From the NCBI RefSeq assembly GCF_024723825.1, contig NZ_JANQBQ010000001.1:2232001-2296000 (forward strand): a stretch of 64,000 bases of DNA, in the 5' to 3' direction. The notes beneath the pieces are model-generated. The model ran no database searches. It was given only the letters and a program-made list of their open reading frames with translations, and was not told where the DNA came from. Within the stretch, counting starts at the first letter, position 1. Each line of letters opens with the position of its first letter. The translations under genes were made by a program, and so were the position numbers. The DNA is from Romboutsia lituseburensis (GTDB lineage: Bacteria; Bacillota; Clostridia; Peptostreptococcales; Peptostreptococcaceae). Positions 50,819 through 64,000 of this stretch are shown here, one piece after another.

Positions 50819-50895
50819 TGGTGGACCATCAGGGACTCGAACCCCAGACCTACCGGTTATGAGCCGGGCGCTCTAACCAACTGAGCTAATGGTCC
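50819..50895 (-). tRNA. tRNA with CAT anticodon, probably tRNA-Ile2
   Basis: Anticodon loop CTCATAA. Acceptor GGACCAT/ATGGTCC and GCTCAGTTGGTTAGAGC D-arm resemble the Bacillus tRNA-Ile2 whose C34 is changed to lysidine by TilS to read AUA. It differs from both Met tRNAs here, so Ile2 is the better call. Confidence 0.75.
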
Positions 50896-50901
50896 ATCTC
50901 T

Positions 50902-50978
50902 TGGTCGAGGTGAAGGGACTCGAACCCCCGGCCCCCTGGTCCCAAACCAGGTGCGCTACCAAACTGCGCTACACCTCG
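50902..50978 (-). tRNA. tRNA-Pro (TGG), copy 2
   Basis: Same sequence as 50618-50694; anticodon loop TTTGGGA, encoded CCA. Confidence 0.96.
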
Positions 50979-50988
50979 ACACTTTAAC

Positions 50989-51080
50989 TGGCGGAGAAGG
51001 AGGGATTCGAACCCTCGCACCGGTTTACCCAGCCTAATCCCTTAGCAGGGGATCCTCTTGAGCCACTTGAGTACTTCTCC
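50989..51080 (-). tRNA. tRNA-Ser (GCT)
   Basis: Class II with a long variable arm; anticodon loop CTGCTAA; acceptor GGAGAAG/CTTCTCC, encoded CCA. Confidence 0.95.
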
Positions 51081-51094
51081 GAATATTTAAGTAA

Positions 51095-51183
<89 letters not shown>

Positions 51184-51188
51184 GTAAT

Positions 51189-51264
51189 TGGTGATCCATC
51201 CGCGACTCGAACGCGGGACACCCTGATTAAAAGTCAGGTGCTCTACCGACTGAGCTAATGGATC
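51189..51264 (-). tRNA. tRNA-Lys (TTT)
   Basis: Anticodon loop CTTTTAA; acceptor GATCCAT/ATGGATC, encoded CCA. Confidence 0.96.
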
Positions 51265-51269
51265 ATATT

Positions 51270-51345
51270 TGGCAGGGAATGCAGGACTCGAACCTACGCA
51301 TGTAGCAGTCAAAGTGCTATGCCTTACCGACTTGGCGAATTCCCT
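51270..51345 (-). tRNA. tRNA-Gln (TTG)
   Basis: Anticodon loop CTTTGAC; acceptor AGGGAAT/ATTCCCT, G73, encoded CCA. Confidence 0.95.
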
Positions 51346-51354
51346 ATGTAAATG

Positions 51355-51431
<77 letters not shown>

Positions 51432-51447
51432 ACATTGTTTTATAAAG

Positions 51448-51532
51448 TGGTGCGGATGAAGGGAGTCGAACCCCCACGCCGTAAAGCGCCAGATCCTAAG
51501 TCTGGTGCGTCTGCCAATTCCGCCACATCCGC
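51448..51532 (-). tRNA. tRNA-Leu (TAG)
   Basis: Class II; anticodon loop CTTAGGA; acceptor GCGGATG/CATCCGC, encoded CCA. Confidence 0.96.
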
Positions 51533-51544
51533 ATTCTTTATTTT

Positions 51545-51629
51545 TGGTGGAGGATGGTGGATTCGAACCACCGAAAGCAATGCTAACAGATTTACAGTCT
51601 GCCCCCTTTGGCCGCTCGGGAAATCCTCC
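51545..51629 (-). tRNA. tRNA-Tyr (GTA)
   Basis: Class II; anticodon loop CTGTAAA; acceptor GGAGGAT/ATCCTCC, encoded CCA. Confidence 0.96.
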
Positions 51630-51634
51630 ACATT

Positions 51635-51709
51635 TGGAGCTAGTGATAGGAATCGAACCTACAACCTGCTGATTACAAGTCAGCTGCTCTACCGTTGAGC
51701 CACACTAGC
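51635..51709 (-). tRNA. tRNA-Thr (TGT), second isodecoder
   Basis: Anticodon loop CTTGTAA with acceptor GCTAGTG/CACTAGC and T73, clearly different from the other Thr (TGT) gene at 51888-51963. Confidence 0.92.
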
Positions 51710-51713
51710 ATAT

Positions 51714-51789
51714 TGGCGGGAATAACAGGACTCGAACCTGTGACCCATTGATTAACAGTCAATTGCTCTACCAACTGAGCCATATTCCC
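51714..51789 (-). tRNA. tRNA-Asn (GTT), second copy
   Basis: Identical to 44615-44690; anticodon loop CTGTTAA. Confidence 0.96.
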
Positions 51790-51804
51790 GCGTATTAATT
51801 TAAT

Positions 51805-51881
51805 TGGCGACCTGGAAGGGACTCGAACCCTCGACCTCCAGCGTGACAGGCTGGCATTCTAACCAGCTGAACTACCAGGCC
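51805..51881 (-). tRNA. tRNA-Asp (GTC), second copy
   Basis: Identical to 44707-44783; anticodon loop CTGTCAC. Confidence 0.96.
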
Positions 51882-51887
51882 GCGTAT

Positions 51888-51963
51888 TGGTGGGACTAAC
51901 AGGGCTCGAACCTGTGACCCCCTGCTTGTAAGGCAGGTGCTCTCCCAGCTGAGCTATAGTCCC
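51888..51963 (-). tRNA. tRNA-Thr (TGT), second copy
   Basis: Identical to 44791-44866; anticodon loop CTTGTAA. Confidence 0.96.
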
Positions 51964-51970
51964 GGGATAT

Positions 51971-52045
51971 TGGTGACCCATAGGGGAATCGAACCCCTGT
52001 TACCGCCGTGAAAGGGCGGTGTCTTGACCGCTTGACCAATGGGCC
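51971..52045 (-). tRNA. tRNA-Glu (TTC), second copy
   Basis: Identical to 44962-45036; anticodon loop CTTTCAC. First tRNA after this 5S gene. Confidence 0.96.
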
Positions 52046-52049
52046 TCAA

Positions 52050-52165
<116 letters not shown>

Positions 52166-52196
52166 TTGTGTTTTTGTCCTCTTTCGGACAAGTATT

Positions 52197-52225
52197 ATAT
52201 TAACATTTTTTTCTTTTTCTGTCAA
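52197..52225 (-). promoter_or_regulatory. Promoter in the 23S-5S spacer, copy B
   Basis: Minus strand TTGACA (52220-52225), 17 bases, TAATAT (52197-52202). Spacer bases differ from copy A except the ATGTTAATATAATACTTGTCC core (21 bases, given here only by position 52184-52205), which is kept. Confidence 0.7.
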
Positions 52226-52292
52226 TATATTTTTTTATTTTTTAGAGTTAATACTCTGAAAACTGTATATCATTTAGATTGAATCATTTATT

Positions 52293-55192
<2,900 letters not shown>

Positions 55193-55373
55193 AGTTATTA
55201 AAATTTGTAATTTTAAAGACTTTTCTTGTCGATGATATTTTTAAAAGTTATCTTCTTCATATATAAAATGATGTCATATCACTAAATGTTATACAGTTTT
55301 CAAAGTACTAAAGTACATCGCCAACGAATAATTTTCGCATACGCTCAACTTATTCCGTTGCTTAAAGTACTAA

Positions 55374-55449
55374 TGGTGGAGATGAGGAGGATCGAACTCC
55401 TGACCCCTTGCGTGCAAGGCAAGTGCTCTCCCAGCTGAGCTACACCCCC
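55374..55449 (-). tRNA. tRNA-Ala (TGC), in the 16S-23S spacer of copy B
   Basis: Identical to 48550-48625; anticodon loop CTTGCAC. Confidence 0.96.
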
Positions 55450-55550
55450 ATACTATTTTTCGACAGTAGATATTTTACTATCTAAGTCATTTTTTGTCAA
55501 TAAGAATTTTTATTTTTTTATAAAAACTCTCAAAATTAAACAGTAGGCAA

Positions 55551-57063
<1,513 letters not shown>

Positions 57064-57242
57064 AAGTTGTCCATTGCTCAGCTAATCATCATCTGAATAT
57101 CTGGCTTGGTTGTTTGTGTTTAATTCTATAAAGAATTATGTTTGTTTCTATAAATTAACCTACTGTTTAATTTTCAAAGTTCTTATCATTAACTCTTGCG
57201 AGTTTTTTCTTTATTTTTGCCCTTTTCTTAAGGACAAGTATA

Positions 57243-57271
57243 ACTATACCATCTCATTTTTAAATCGTCAA
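57243..57271 (-). promoter_or_regulatory. Main rRNA operon promoter
   Basis: Minus strand TTGACG (57266-57271), 17 bases, TATAGT (57243-57248), about 180 bases before 16S copy B. The region just after it, ATACTTGTCCTTAAG, resembles the bases after the spacer promoters. Confidence 0.8.
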
Positions 57272-57307
57272 TAGTTTTTTTAAACTTTTTTTATTTTTTT
57301 ATAAATT

Positions 57308-57493
57308 TTATTTTGCTATCTTAGTTTCATAAACATACTCATTAACCTTAACATTAGTTTTAGCAACATTTGTACGTTTTTTCTTGGTAGAAGACTTCAT
57401 TATACACATAACATCTTTACAAAAAAATACCATTATGTCCATTATAAGAAAAGTAATACTGATCAAACAAATCCAATTAATAACTTGCGACAT
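57308..57493 (-). CDS. Small membrane protein of unknown function
   Basis: The 61-residue frame starts at ATG 57493 behind GGGGGT and has one membrane segment (about residues 7-27, rich in Ile, Leu and Phe) and a basic Lys-rich tail. An alternative start at TTG 57508 would add five residues. I do not recognise it. It lies directly before the rRNA promoter, without its own terminator between, so its transcript may run into the rRNA region. Real but unassigned small gene is likely, not certain. Confidence 0.45.
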   Translation of the reverse strand: MSQVINWICLISITFLIMDIMVFFCKDVMCIMKSSTKKKRTNVAKTNVKVNEYVYETKIAK

Positions 57494-57798
57494 ATTACAT
57501 ACCCCCAATTTATATTTTTATATACCTTTCTTTATTTTAATGATAGTTTCCTTTATAAAAATTATTCTATATATCTGCAATTTACTTTTTTTTATTATGT
57601 TTTTTATCAGTAATCCTATTACACTTCTAGTTTTCTTTAGTAATTTTTAAAGTTTACTGTTAAAATCTTTGTTTTATTTGGTAACTGTTTTTATCGTATA
57701 CTAGCTATAATAAAATTTTCCCTACTTATTTTCTTCGTTTTTTATTATTTTATACATAAAAAAAAGATATCTCTTTAGCAGAGATATCTTTTCATTTA
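57494..57798. other. AT-rich gap between the small membrane gene and lysS
   Basis: About 300 bases; only the lysS terminator (57760-57792) and scattered AT-rich promoter-like strings are visible. Confidence 0.4.
57760..57792 (-). terminator. Terminator of lysS
   Basis: Perfect stem AAAAGATATCTCT / AGAGATATCTTTT with T run on the minus strand, just after lysS. Confidence 0.9.
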
Positions 57799-59319
57799 TT
57801 ATTCTTCGTCTGAATTTTTTCCTAATGGTTTCATTGTTGGGAATAATATAACGTCTCTTATAGATGGAGCATTAGTTAATAACATCATAACTCTATCTAT
57901 ACCTATTCCTAAACCACCTGTAGGAGGTAGACCTACTTCTAAAGCATTTATGAAATCTTCGTCCATATCACAAGCTTCATCGTCTCCTAGCTCTTTCTTT
58001 CTTAATTGATCCATGAATCTTCCTTTTTGATCTATTGGGTCATTAAGTTCAGAGAACGCATTAGCTAGCTCCCATTTATTTGCAAAAGCTTCGAATCTAT
58101 CAGTTCTTCTTGGATCCTCTACATTTCTTTTAGCAAGCGGTGATACTTCAACTGGATGATGTGTTATAAAAGTAGGTTGAATTAATTTATCTTCTCCGAA
58201 TTCTTCGAAGAATGCATTTATAACCTCTCCTCTTCTCATTCCAGGAGTTAACTCTATTCCTTTTTCCTTAGCAACAGCTAAAGCTTCTTCATCTGTATTT
58301 ATAGTAGAGAAATCTACACCTGTGTATTCTTTTACACAGTCTTCCATTGTCATTCTTCTCCATGGAGGAGTAAAGTCTATTTCAGTTCCTTGGTAATTTA
58401 TTTTCATGCTTCCTGTTGCAGCTTCAGCCATATGAGCAACAACATTTTCTGTTATTTCCATCATATCTGTATAATCTGCATAAGCTTGGTATAATTCTAT
58501 AGCAGTGTATTCAGGGTTATGCTTTATAGACATACCTTCATTTCTGAACATTCTTCCCATTTCATATACTTTATCAAATCCACCTACTATAAGTCTCTTT
58601 AAGTATAATTCATTAGCTATTCTCATATACATAGGTATATCTAATGTATTGTGGTGAGTCATGAATGGTCTAGCATTAGCTCCACCAGCTATAGTGTTTA
58701 ATATTGGTGTTTCAACTTCTAAGAATCCTCTTTCATCTAAGTAAGATCTTAAAGCTTTTAATGCTTTTGTTCTAGTCATAAATGCATCTTTTACTTCTGG
58801 GTTAACTATTAAGTCAACATATCTTTGTCTATATCTTAAATCTTGATCTTTTAATCCATGATATTTTTCTGGTAATATTTGAAGAGATTTGGATAATAAT
58901 ACAACTTCATTAGCTTTTACAGATATCTCTTCTTTTTTAGTTTTGAATACTTCACCTTCAACACCTATTATATCCCCTATATCATATGTAGAGAATACAG
59001 CGTATTCTTCTTCACCTATTCTATCTAATCTAACGTAGCATTGTATTCTACCTTCTTGATCTTGTATATCGATGAATCCAGCTTTTCCTTGGATTCTTTT
59101 GCTCATTATACGTCCTGCTATTTTAACTATTTTTCCTTCGAAGTTTTCGAAATCGTCTTTTATTTCCATAGAATTACTAGTTCTATCATATCTACTAACT
59201 TTAAAAGGATCTCTTCCCATTTCTTGTAATTTAGCTAATTTGTCTCTTCTTACTTGAAGAACTTCACTAAGGTCTTCTTGTAATTGATCATTGCTAACAT
59301 TTTGTTGATCATTATTCAT
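57799..59319 (-). CDS. lysS: Lysyl-tRNA synthetase (class II)
   Basis: LysS charges tRNA-Lys. The 506-residue class II enzyme has an N-terminal OB anticodon-binding domain (about 60-150), motif 2 ([18 protein letters not shown]) and motif 3 ([14 protein letters not shown]). ATG 59319 follows GGGAGG, so the frame from 59334 is not used. It follows greA after 24 bases and precedes a terminator before the rRNA array. Confidence 0.97.
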   Translation of the reverse strand: MNNDQQNVSNDQLQEDLSEVLQVRRDKLAKLQEMGRDPFKVSRYDRTSNSMEIKDDFENFEGKIVKIAGRIMSKRIQGKAGFIDIQDQEGRIQCYVRLDRIGEEEYAVFSTYDIGDIIGVEGEVFKTKKEEISVKANEVVLLSKSLQILPEKYHGLKDQDLRYRQRYVDLIVNPEVKDAFMTRTKALKALRSYLDERGFLEVETPILNTIAGGANARPFMTHHNTLDIPMYMRIANELYLKRLIVGGFDKVYEMGRMFRNEGMSIKHNPEYTAIELYQAYADYTDMMEITENVVAHMAEAATGSMKINYQGTEIDFTPPWRRMTMEDCVKEYTGVDFSTINTDEEALAVAKEKGIELTPGMRRGEVINAFFEEFGEDKLIQPTFITHHPVEVSPLAKRNVEDPRRTDRFEAFANKWELANAFSELNDPIDQKGRFMDQLRKKELGDDEACDMDEDFINALEVGLPPTGGLGIGIDRVMMLLTNAPSIRDVILFPTMKPLGKNSDEE

Positions 59320-59343
59320 TTTCTTTCCTCCCAATTATAATAA

Positions 59344-59823
59344 TTATCTTCTTATTTCTAATATCTTAAATTGTGCTACTCCATCTGGTACTTGTACTTC
59401 TACAACATCTCCTATAGTTCTTCCTAAAAGAGCTTTTCCTACTGGAGATTCATTTGATATTCTTCCTTCATATGGATCTGCTTCTGCTGAACCTACTATT
59501 GTATATTCAACTTCTTCATCGAATTCGACATCATTTACTTTAACGATAGATCCTATTGTAACTACATTACTGTCTATTTTGCTTTCATCTATGATAACAG
59601 CTCTTCTTATCATATTTTCTAGCTTCATTATTCTCTCTTCTACTTGAGCTTGCTCATTCTTAGCTTCATCATACTCAGAGTTTTCAGATATATCTCCGAA
59701 AGATATAGCTACTTTTATTCTGTCAGCTACTTCTCTTCTTCTTACAGTTTTTAGAAGTTCTACCTCTTCCTCTAATTTATCGTATCCTTCTTGAGTTAAC
59801 AGTATTTCTTTCTTATCTTCCAT
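59344..59823 (-). CDS. greA: Transcription elongation factor GreA
   Basis: GreA enters the RNA polymerase secondary channel and rescues backtracked complexes. The 159-residue protein has the coiled-coil N-terminus (about 1-75) with conserved acidic tip near [15 protein letters not shown], and the C-terminal domain with [16 protein letters not shown]. The greA-lysS pair is common in Firmicutes. Confidence 0.96.
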   Translation of the reverse strand: MEDKKEILLTQEGYDKLEEEVELLKTVRRREVADRIKVAISFGDISENSEYDEAKNEQAQVEERIMKLENMIRRAVIIDESKIDSNVVTIGSIVKVNDVEFDEEVEYTIVGSAEADPYEGRISNESPVGKALLGRTIGDVVEVQVPDGVAQFKILEIRR

Positions 59824-59925
59824 AACCCCTACAACTCCTTCACTATGTATTTGGGATTTCTCCCAATTTTATTTTAAATTTTTATATACCTTGTTTTAAT
59901 TTATGCGCTATATTATAAGTTACTA

Positions 59926-60903
59926 TTATTCTAATGTCAAGCAGTCTTGCATGTACTCATTAAGCCTATTTACAACTTCTTGATGACTTTCTATCTTATT
60001 AATTTCATCTCTTATTCTTGCTGAATTTCTAAGACCTTTTAAATACCATGCTATATGTTTTCTCATTTCTCTTACAGCTATATATTCTCCATGTTCTTTA
60101 ACTGCAAGATTTAAATGTTTTATAGCTGTATTTATTTTCTCTTCTAATGCAGGCTCCGATAATATTTCTCCTGTTTGCATATAATGATTAATTCTCTTAA
60201 ATATCCAAGGATTTCCTTGCGCACCTCTACCTATCATTATAGCATCACAATTAGTTTTGTCTAACATATTTCTAGCATCCTCTACACTAAAAACATCTCC
60301 ATTTCCTATAACTGGTATACCTATATTATTCTTTATTTCTGCAATTATATTCCAGTCTGCTTTTCCTGAGTAATATTGTTCTCTAGTTCTACCGTGTATA
60401 GCTAGTGCACTTATACCACTAGCTTCTGCTATTTTTGCAATTTCAACAGCATTTATACTATTGTCATCCCATCCTTTTCTTATCTTTAAAGTTACAGGTT
60501 TTTTAGAATTTTTAACAACCACTTTTAAAACTTCCTCTGCTAGTTTAGGATTTTTCATTAAAGCTGATCCATCTCCATTTTTTATAACCTTAGGAGCTGG
60601 ACATCCCATATTTATATCTAATATTTCATTTGGATATTCATTCATTATTTCAGCAGCTCTTCCCATAAATTCCGGATCAGAACCAAATATTTGAACTGCG
60701 ACAGGATGTTCTGCTTCTTCTATTTTTAGCATTTTTTTAGTATTTTCATCATCATAGCATAATGCTTTAGCATTTATCATTTCAGTGTAAAGCATACCAC
60801 AGTTTTGTTCTTTACATATAAGCCTAAAAGGAAGGTCTGTAACACCCGCCATAGGTGATAAAAAAACTTTATTTTCTAATTCAAGATTACCTATTTTTAT
60901 CAT
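59926..60903 (-). CDS. dusB: tRNA-dihydrouridine synthase DusB
   Basis: DusB is an FMN enzyme reducing uridines in tRNA. The 325-residue TIM-barrel protein has NKVFLSPMAGVTDLPFR, the catalytic Cys101 in NMGCPAPKV, and the FMN-phosphate motif IMIGRGAQGNPW. It lies next to greA and lysS, a frequent dusB-greA-lysS order in Firmicutes, with a 100-base gap to greA. Confidence 0.95.
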   Translation of the reverse strand: MIKIGNLELENKVFLSPMAGVTDLPFRLICKEQNCGMLYTEMINAKALCYDDENTKKMLKIEEAEHPVAVQIFGSDPEFMGRAAEIMNEYPNEILDINMGCPAPKVIKNGDGSALMKNPKLAEEVLKVVVKNSKKPVTLKIRKGWDDNSINAVEIAKIAEASGISALAIHGRTREQYYSGKADWNIIAEIKNNIGIPVIGNGDVFSVEDARNMLDKTNCDAIMIGRGAQGNPWIFKRINHYMQTGEILSEPALEEKINTAIKHLNLAVKEHGEYIAVREMRKHIAWYLKGLRNSARIRDEINKIESHQEVVNRLNEYMQDCLTLE

Positions 60904-60964
60904 TTGTGTCCTCCTAATAATGTTGATTTTTATTATATATATCCATAAGTTTACCTATTATCAC

Positions 60965-60998
60965 AAAAAAGGAACTGGGTATATAACCCAATTCCCTT
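60965..60998 (-). terminator. Terminator after coaX
   Basis: AAGGGAATTGGGT and ACCCAGTTCCTTTTTT pair on the minus strand with a short loop, just after coaX. Confidence 0.85.
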
Positions 60999-61002
60999 AC
61001 TG

Positions 61003-61773
61003 CTATTCTCTATTTTTATCGTGTATTAATTTCAATCCCTCTAACGTTAAGAATCTATCTACACTATCTATGCTGTCTGTTTCTGATGCTATCAACGTAG
61101 ATAACCCACCAGTAGCAATTACTTTTATATCATCATAGTTTAGTTCTTTTTTCATCATATCTATTATTTTATCAACTAAACCAACATATCCATATATTAT
61201 ACCAGCTTGCATAGCTGACACTGTACTTTTACACACCGTTGAACCTGGCTTTGCCAGTTCAACCCTAGGAAGTTTAGATGCTCTTTGGAATAAAGCTTCA
61301 CTAGATATTTTTATACCCGGAGCTATAGTTCCTCCTAGATATTCTCCTTTATCTGATATTGCACAGAATGTAGTAGCTGTTCCAAAATCAACTATAATTA
61401 ATGGATAACCATACTTTTCTATTCCCGCAACAGCATTTACTATCCTGTCTGCTCCAACTTGTTTTGGATTATCATATTTTATATTAAGTCCTGTTTTAAT
61501 TCCAGGTCCAACAACTTTAGGTTGCTTATTACAATATTTTATACAGAAGTTTTCTAGTGAATGCATTACATTCGGAACTACAGAAGATATTATAACATCA
61601 TCTATAGCTTTCATATCTATATTCTCGTATTGGAATAAATTATTTATAAGTATACCATACTCGTCTGATGTCTTATCCTTATCAGTGTTTATTCTCCAAT
61701 ATTTTATTAACTCATTATTTTTATATATACCTAACACCATATTGGTATTTCCAACGTCAAATACTAAAAGCAT
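61003..61773 (-). CDS. coaX: Type III pantothenate kinase CoaX
   Basis: CoaX phosphorylates pantothenate, the first step of CoA synthesis. The 256-residue ASKHA-fold enzyme has the [12 protein letters not shown] phosphate motif (Asp6), the [11 protein letters not shown] segment and [12 protein letters not shown]. It follows the panT-like transporter after 17 bases, so vitamin uptake and its activation are encoded together. Confidence 0.95.
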   Translation of the reverse strand: MLLVFDVGNTNMVLGIYKNNELIKYWRINTDKDKTSDEYGILINNLFQYENIDMKAIDDVIISSVVPNVMHSLENFCIKYCNKQPKVVGPGIKTGLNIKYDNPKQVGADRIVNAVAGIEKYGYPLIIVDFGTATTFCAISDKGEYLGGTIAPGIKISSEALFQRASKLPRVELAKPGSTVCKSTVSAMQAGIIYGYVGLVDKIIDMMKKELNYDDIKVIATGGLSTLIASETDSIDSVDRFLTLEGLKLIHDKNRE

Positions 61774-61790
61774 ATATTTTAACCTTCCTT

Positions 61791-62429
61791 CTATTTTTTC
61801 CTTTTCTTGAGTACAACTGCAACAGCAGATACAAGAAATCCTCCAACAACCGCTTCTGGAATTCCATTTGTAGTTGCTATTGTTAATATAAGGGTCTTAG
61901 CTGCAGAAGCACTCTCTCCTAGAGCTTTTGCATATCTTTCTCCATACAATATGTATATCATTCCTAAGACACCTATTGTATTAACTAAGGAACCTATTAA
62001 TCCAGATAACCATCCAGATAAACATACACTCTTAGTTAATTTTACAACTAATTGATAAACATAATAGGCCACAATACCTATTAATACTCTCGGAATTATA
62101 GACACTAATGGGTTTATAAATGCAAACGAAGTTATAGTAGGCATTGTTAATGCTCTAAGCATACTCGTTAACCCAAATATAAAACCAACTGCCATTCCAA
62201 CTACAGGCCCCTCAACTATAGCCCCTATTATTACAGGAATATGCATTATAGTTGCATTAGTAGGTCCTATAGGAATATACCCTATCCCAGGTACCATAGA
62301 TAACATAATAGAAATAGAAGATAATACTGCTATTACTGTCATCCTTCTTACATTTAGTTTTTTTCTAGCTTGTGGTTGAACCATCGTCATATTTGATGCC
62401 TCAACTTTTGATGATTTTGAATTCATCAT
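61791..62429 (-). CDS. panT: ECF transporter substrate-binding component, probably pantothenate (PanT)
   Basis: The 212-residue membrane protein has about six segments with [18 protein letters not shown] and [21 protein letters not shown], typical of S components of the PanT type. Adjacent coaX supports pantothenate as substrate, but substrate is not shown by sequence. The start is the first ATG after GGAGGTG; an earlier GTG is inside the ribosome site. A 160-base leader separates it from the peptidase gene. Confidence 0.8.
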   Translation of the reverse strand: MMNSKSSKVEASNMTMVQPQARKKLNVRRMTVIAVLSSISIMLSMVPGIGYIPIGPTNATIMHIPVIIGAIVEGPVVGMAVGFIFGLTSMLRALTMPTITSFAFINPLVSIIPRVLIGIVAYYVYQLVVKLTKSVCLSGWLSGLIGSLVNTIGVLGMIYILYGERYAKALGESASAAKTLILTIATTNGIPEAVVGGFLVSAVAVVLKKRKK

Positions 62430-62593
62430 AAAAAGATACACCTCCGTTCCAGCTCATAAAAGATGCCGGACTTTTAATTTAGAATTTTGAATTACTTTGA
62501 TTTTTCTTGTTAAAGTCAGCCACTAAATTTACAGTAGTTGCCTGCTATAACAAAAACAATTTTATCAATAGCAAATGACATTGTCAACAATTC
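62430..62593 (-). other. Leader region upstream of panT
   Basis: Moderately GC-rich islands in AT-rich DNA: CCGGC/GCTGG hairpin just before the ribosome site, GACTTT/AAAGTC pairing, and ACTACTG...TTTAGTGG. No known riboswitch motif was recognised. It holds the promoter of panT-coaX and may hold a cis-acting RNA. Confidence 0.35.
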
Positions 62594-63553
62594 TTATTCA
62601 CAGATTATATCTTTATATGCAGGTATATTTTTTACAGAATTAGCATTTTTTATAGCATTTATTACACTCTTCTCTACAACTTCTGTAGCTATAGAGCTTA
62701 ATAAAGTCATATCTGTCTCAATTTCACCTGTTGCCATAGTAAATATAGTGTCACCATCGTGTGGTGTATGTATAGGAAATATAGTTTTTGCATATCCATT
62801 ATGAGCTACTTGAGAAACTTTTTTACACTCAGCTTTAGTAAGTTTAGCATTAGTAGCTACTATCCCTATAGTAGTATTGTCTATATTAAAGCCACCTTTA
62901 GTAACACCATTTTTCATAATTTCATATGTATTTAATACTTTAGTTTTAGAATCATCTAATACACCAGCTATTATTTTTCCATTTTCATATACATCTCCTA
63001 AAGCATTAACTGCTATAAGAGCAGAAACCACGAGTCCATTAGGTAATTTAACTGAGTAGCTCCCTATACCACCCTTCATAGCATATTGAGGCCCTCTTAT
63101 TTTACCTACCGTAGCACCGCAACCTGCTCCATAATTACCTTGTTTTAGTTCTGTATTATTCGCTAATTCACATGCTTTATAACCCATCTCTATATTAGGT
63201 CTACATTTTGGATCTCCAACTACTAAATCAAATAAAACTGCTCCTACTACTATAGGTACCTTTGTTACCCCTACATCAAATCCTATATTTTTTTCCTCTA
63301 AGTACTTGCTGACACCACAAGTAGATTCTAAGCCAAATGCAGATCCTCCAGATAATACAACTGCATGCACTTTTTGAATCATATTTATAGGATCTAACAA
63401 GTCAGTTTCTCTAGTACCTGGTGCAGCACCCCTTACATCTACTCCACATACAGCACCTTCTTCACAAATTACAACTGTACAACCTGTAAGACCATCTAAA
63501 TCTTCTACTTGCCCTACTTTTAGGCCTTTTACGTCTAATATGTTATTATACAT
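62594..63553 (-). CDS. P1 family (S58, DmpA-like) peptidase
   Basis: The 319-residue protein belongs to the self-cleaving N-terminal nucleophile aminopeptidases. It shows NNILDVKGLKVGQVEDL, VVLSGGSAFGLES, GAGCGATVGKIRG and LVVSALIAVNALGDVYENG; the last segment holds the probable self-cleavage site and nucleophile (Ser in VVSALIAVNA). Physiological substrates are unknown. ATG 63553 is preferred to GTG 63565. It overlaps the end of birA by 8 bases. Confidence 0.85.
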   Translation of the reverse strand: MYNNILDVKGLKVGQVEDLDGLTGCTVVICEEGAVCGVDVRGAAPGTRETDLLDPINMIQKVHAVVLSGGSAFGLESTCGVSKYLEEKNIGFDVGVTKVPIVVGAVLFDLVVGDPKCRPNIEMGYKACELANNTELKQGNYGAGCGATVGKIRGPQYAMKGGIGSYSVKLPNGLVVSALIAVNALGDVYENGKIIAGVLDDSKTKVLNTYEIMKNGVTKGGFNIDNTTIGIVATNAKLTKAECKKVSQVAHNGYAKTIFPIHTPHDGDTIFTMATGEIETDMTLLSSIATEVVEKSVINAIKNANSVKNIPAYKDIICE

Positions 63554-64000
63554 AACCTTTAACACCCCTTATAGAAACTTCTCCTGACATTATTTCTCTT
63601 GTTTTATCCAAGTTATCTTTTATAACTAAATTTCCTTGATCGTTTATATCAATACATCTAACTAATTCTTTTGAATCACCTTGGAGTATATATATTTCCT
63701 TACCTATTATAGCTGAATATTTTCTGCAAATTTCTAAGGTACTTTCTTTCAAACCTTTATTTATATAATCTAAGTATAGTCTTTCAAATTCCATTATTAT
63801 ACTTCTAACTATATCAACTCTAGATATTCGATAATTTTCTTTATATAAAGATGTGGCAATTTCCGATATTTCCTGGGAAAACTCCATAGTTTTTACATTT
63901 ATACCAATCCCCAACACAATATAATTTATTCTTTCAATTTCAGCTGATAATTCAGTTAATATTCCTGCTACTTTTTTATTGTTTATAATTATATCATTAG
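63546..64000 (-). CDS. birA: Biotin-[acetyl-CoA-carboxylase] ligase BirA, C-terminal part
   Basis: The frame runs from the right edge of the window and ends at 63546; only about 151 C-terminal residues are visible. It has NDIIINNKKVAGILTEL and YIVLGIGINV, the ligase core motifs that bind biotinyl-AMP, and the small C-terminal SH3-like domain (LVRCIDINDQGNLVI). The N-terminal part, including any HTH repressor domain, lies outside, so whether it is a repressor cannot be told. Confidence 0.92.
   Translation of the reverse strand, partial: NDIIINNKKVAGILTELSAEIERINYIVLGIGINVKTMEFSQEISEIATSLYKENYRISRVDIVRSIIMEFERLYLDYINKGLKESTLEICRKYSAIIGKEIYILQGDSKELVRCIDINDQGNLVIKDNLDKTREIMSGEVSIRGVKGYV

Noticed and set aside
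50819-50895. Second elongator tRNA-Met
   Set aside because: Acceptor and D-arm resemble tRNA-Ile2 with CAT anticodon and differ from the Met gene at 50364.

Overview
The window is about 64 kb of low-GC DNA from a spore-forming anaerobic Clostridia. The gene content and order fit the family Peptostreptococcaceae (relatives of Clostridioides, Paraclostridium, Romboutsia, Terrisporobacter). The signs are endospore genes (spoIIID, spoIIQ, spoIID, yyaC), a phosphotransbutyrylase-butyrate kinase-2-oxoacid:ferredoxin oxidoreductase cluster, large rRNA/tRNA arrays, and the order cdaA-cdaR / ptb-buk / glmM-glmS / murA-spoIID-spoIIQ-spoIIID-mreB / metK / recD2-comFC / hpf-secA-prfB / tex / tsaE-tsaB-rimI-tsaD. 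The genus is my inference. Almost everything is coded on the minus strand, so the chromosome is read here against its usual direction. Read along the minus strand, genes run from high to low coordinates.

Layout. 1-2.2 kb: an accessory module of a membrane-anchored subtilisin-like protease, a secreted toxin-like protein, and the start of a third gene that could be its immunity gene. 2.5-3.9 kb: a MATE transporter on the plus strand. 4.0-6.6 kb: the tRNA t6A operon tsaE-tsaB-rimI-tsaD. 6.6-8.6 kb: a long AT-rich gap with a candidate small RNA, a secreted CAP-domain protein and a small membrane protein. 8.7-17.6 kb: riboflavin transporter ribU under an FMN riboswitch, an amidohydrolase, tex, prfB with its programmed frameshift, secA and hpf. 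17.6-24.8 kb: an intergenic DnaA-box cluster, thiC under a TPP riboswitch, a structured RNA that is probably the raiA-motif RNA, comFC, recD2, and metK under a SAM-I riboswitch. 24.8-31.6 kb: yyaC, fabZ, mreB, and the sporulation and wall block. 31.7-36.2 kb: a siroheme/Fe-S protein, then glmM-glmS with a glmS ribozyme between them. 36.4-41.8 kb: ptb, buk, a P-loop ATPase, ferredoxin and the three oxidoreductase subunits. 42.2-44.3 kb: the c-di-AMP cyclase pair cdaA-cdaR. 44.4-57.3 kb: two tandem rRNA operons with 30 tRNA genes. 57.3-64 kb: a small membrane protein, lysS, greA, dusB, coaX, panT, a P1-family peptidase and the C-terminal part of birA.

How the parts work together. The ptb-buk-oxidoreductase cluster can take a 2-oxoacid to acyl-CoA, acyl-phosphate and free acid with one ATP, as in fermentation of branched-chain amino acids. 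CdaA/CdaR, GlmM/GlmS, MurA and MreB link c-di-AMP signalling, UDP-GlcNAc supply and wall growth. SpoIIQ and SpoIID are the forespore-engulfment machines. Control at the RNA level is dense: FMN, TPP and SAM-I aptamers each have a visible promoter and terminator, and there is a self-cleaving ribozyme and a translational frameshift. All of these lie on the minus strand.

The least expected items are the protease-toxin-candidate immunity triad at the left edge, promoter-like elements conserved in both 23S-5S spacers, a DnaA-box cluster between thiC and hpf, the probable raiA RNA separated from hpf by thiC, and a candidate C-rich small RNA near 7 kb. Coordinates come from reading the sequence by eye; rRNA ends may be off by several bases.
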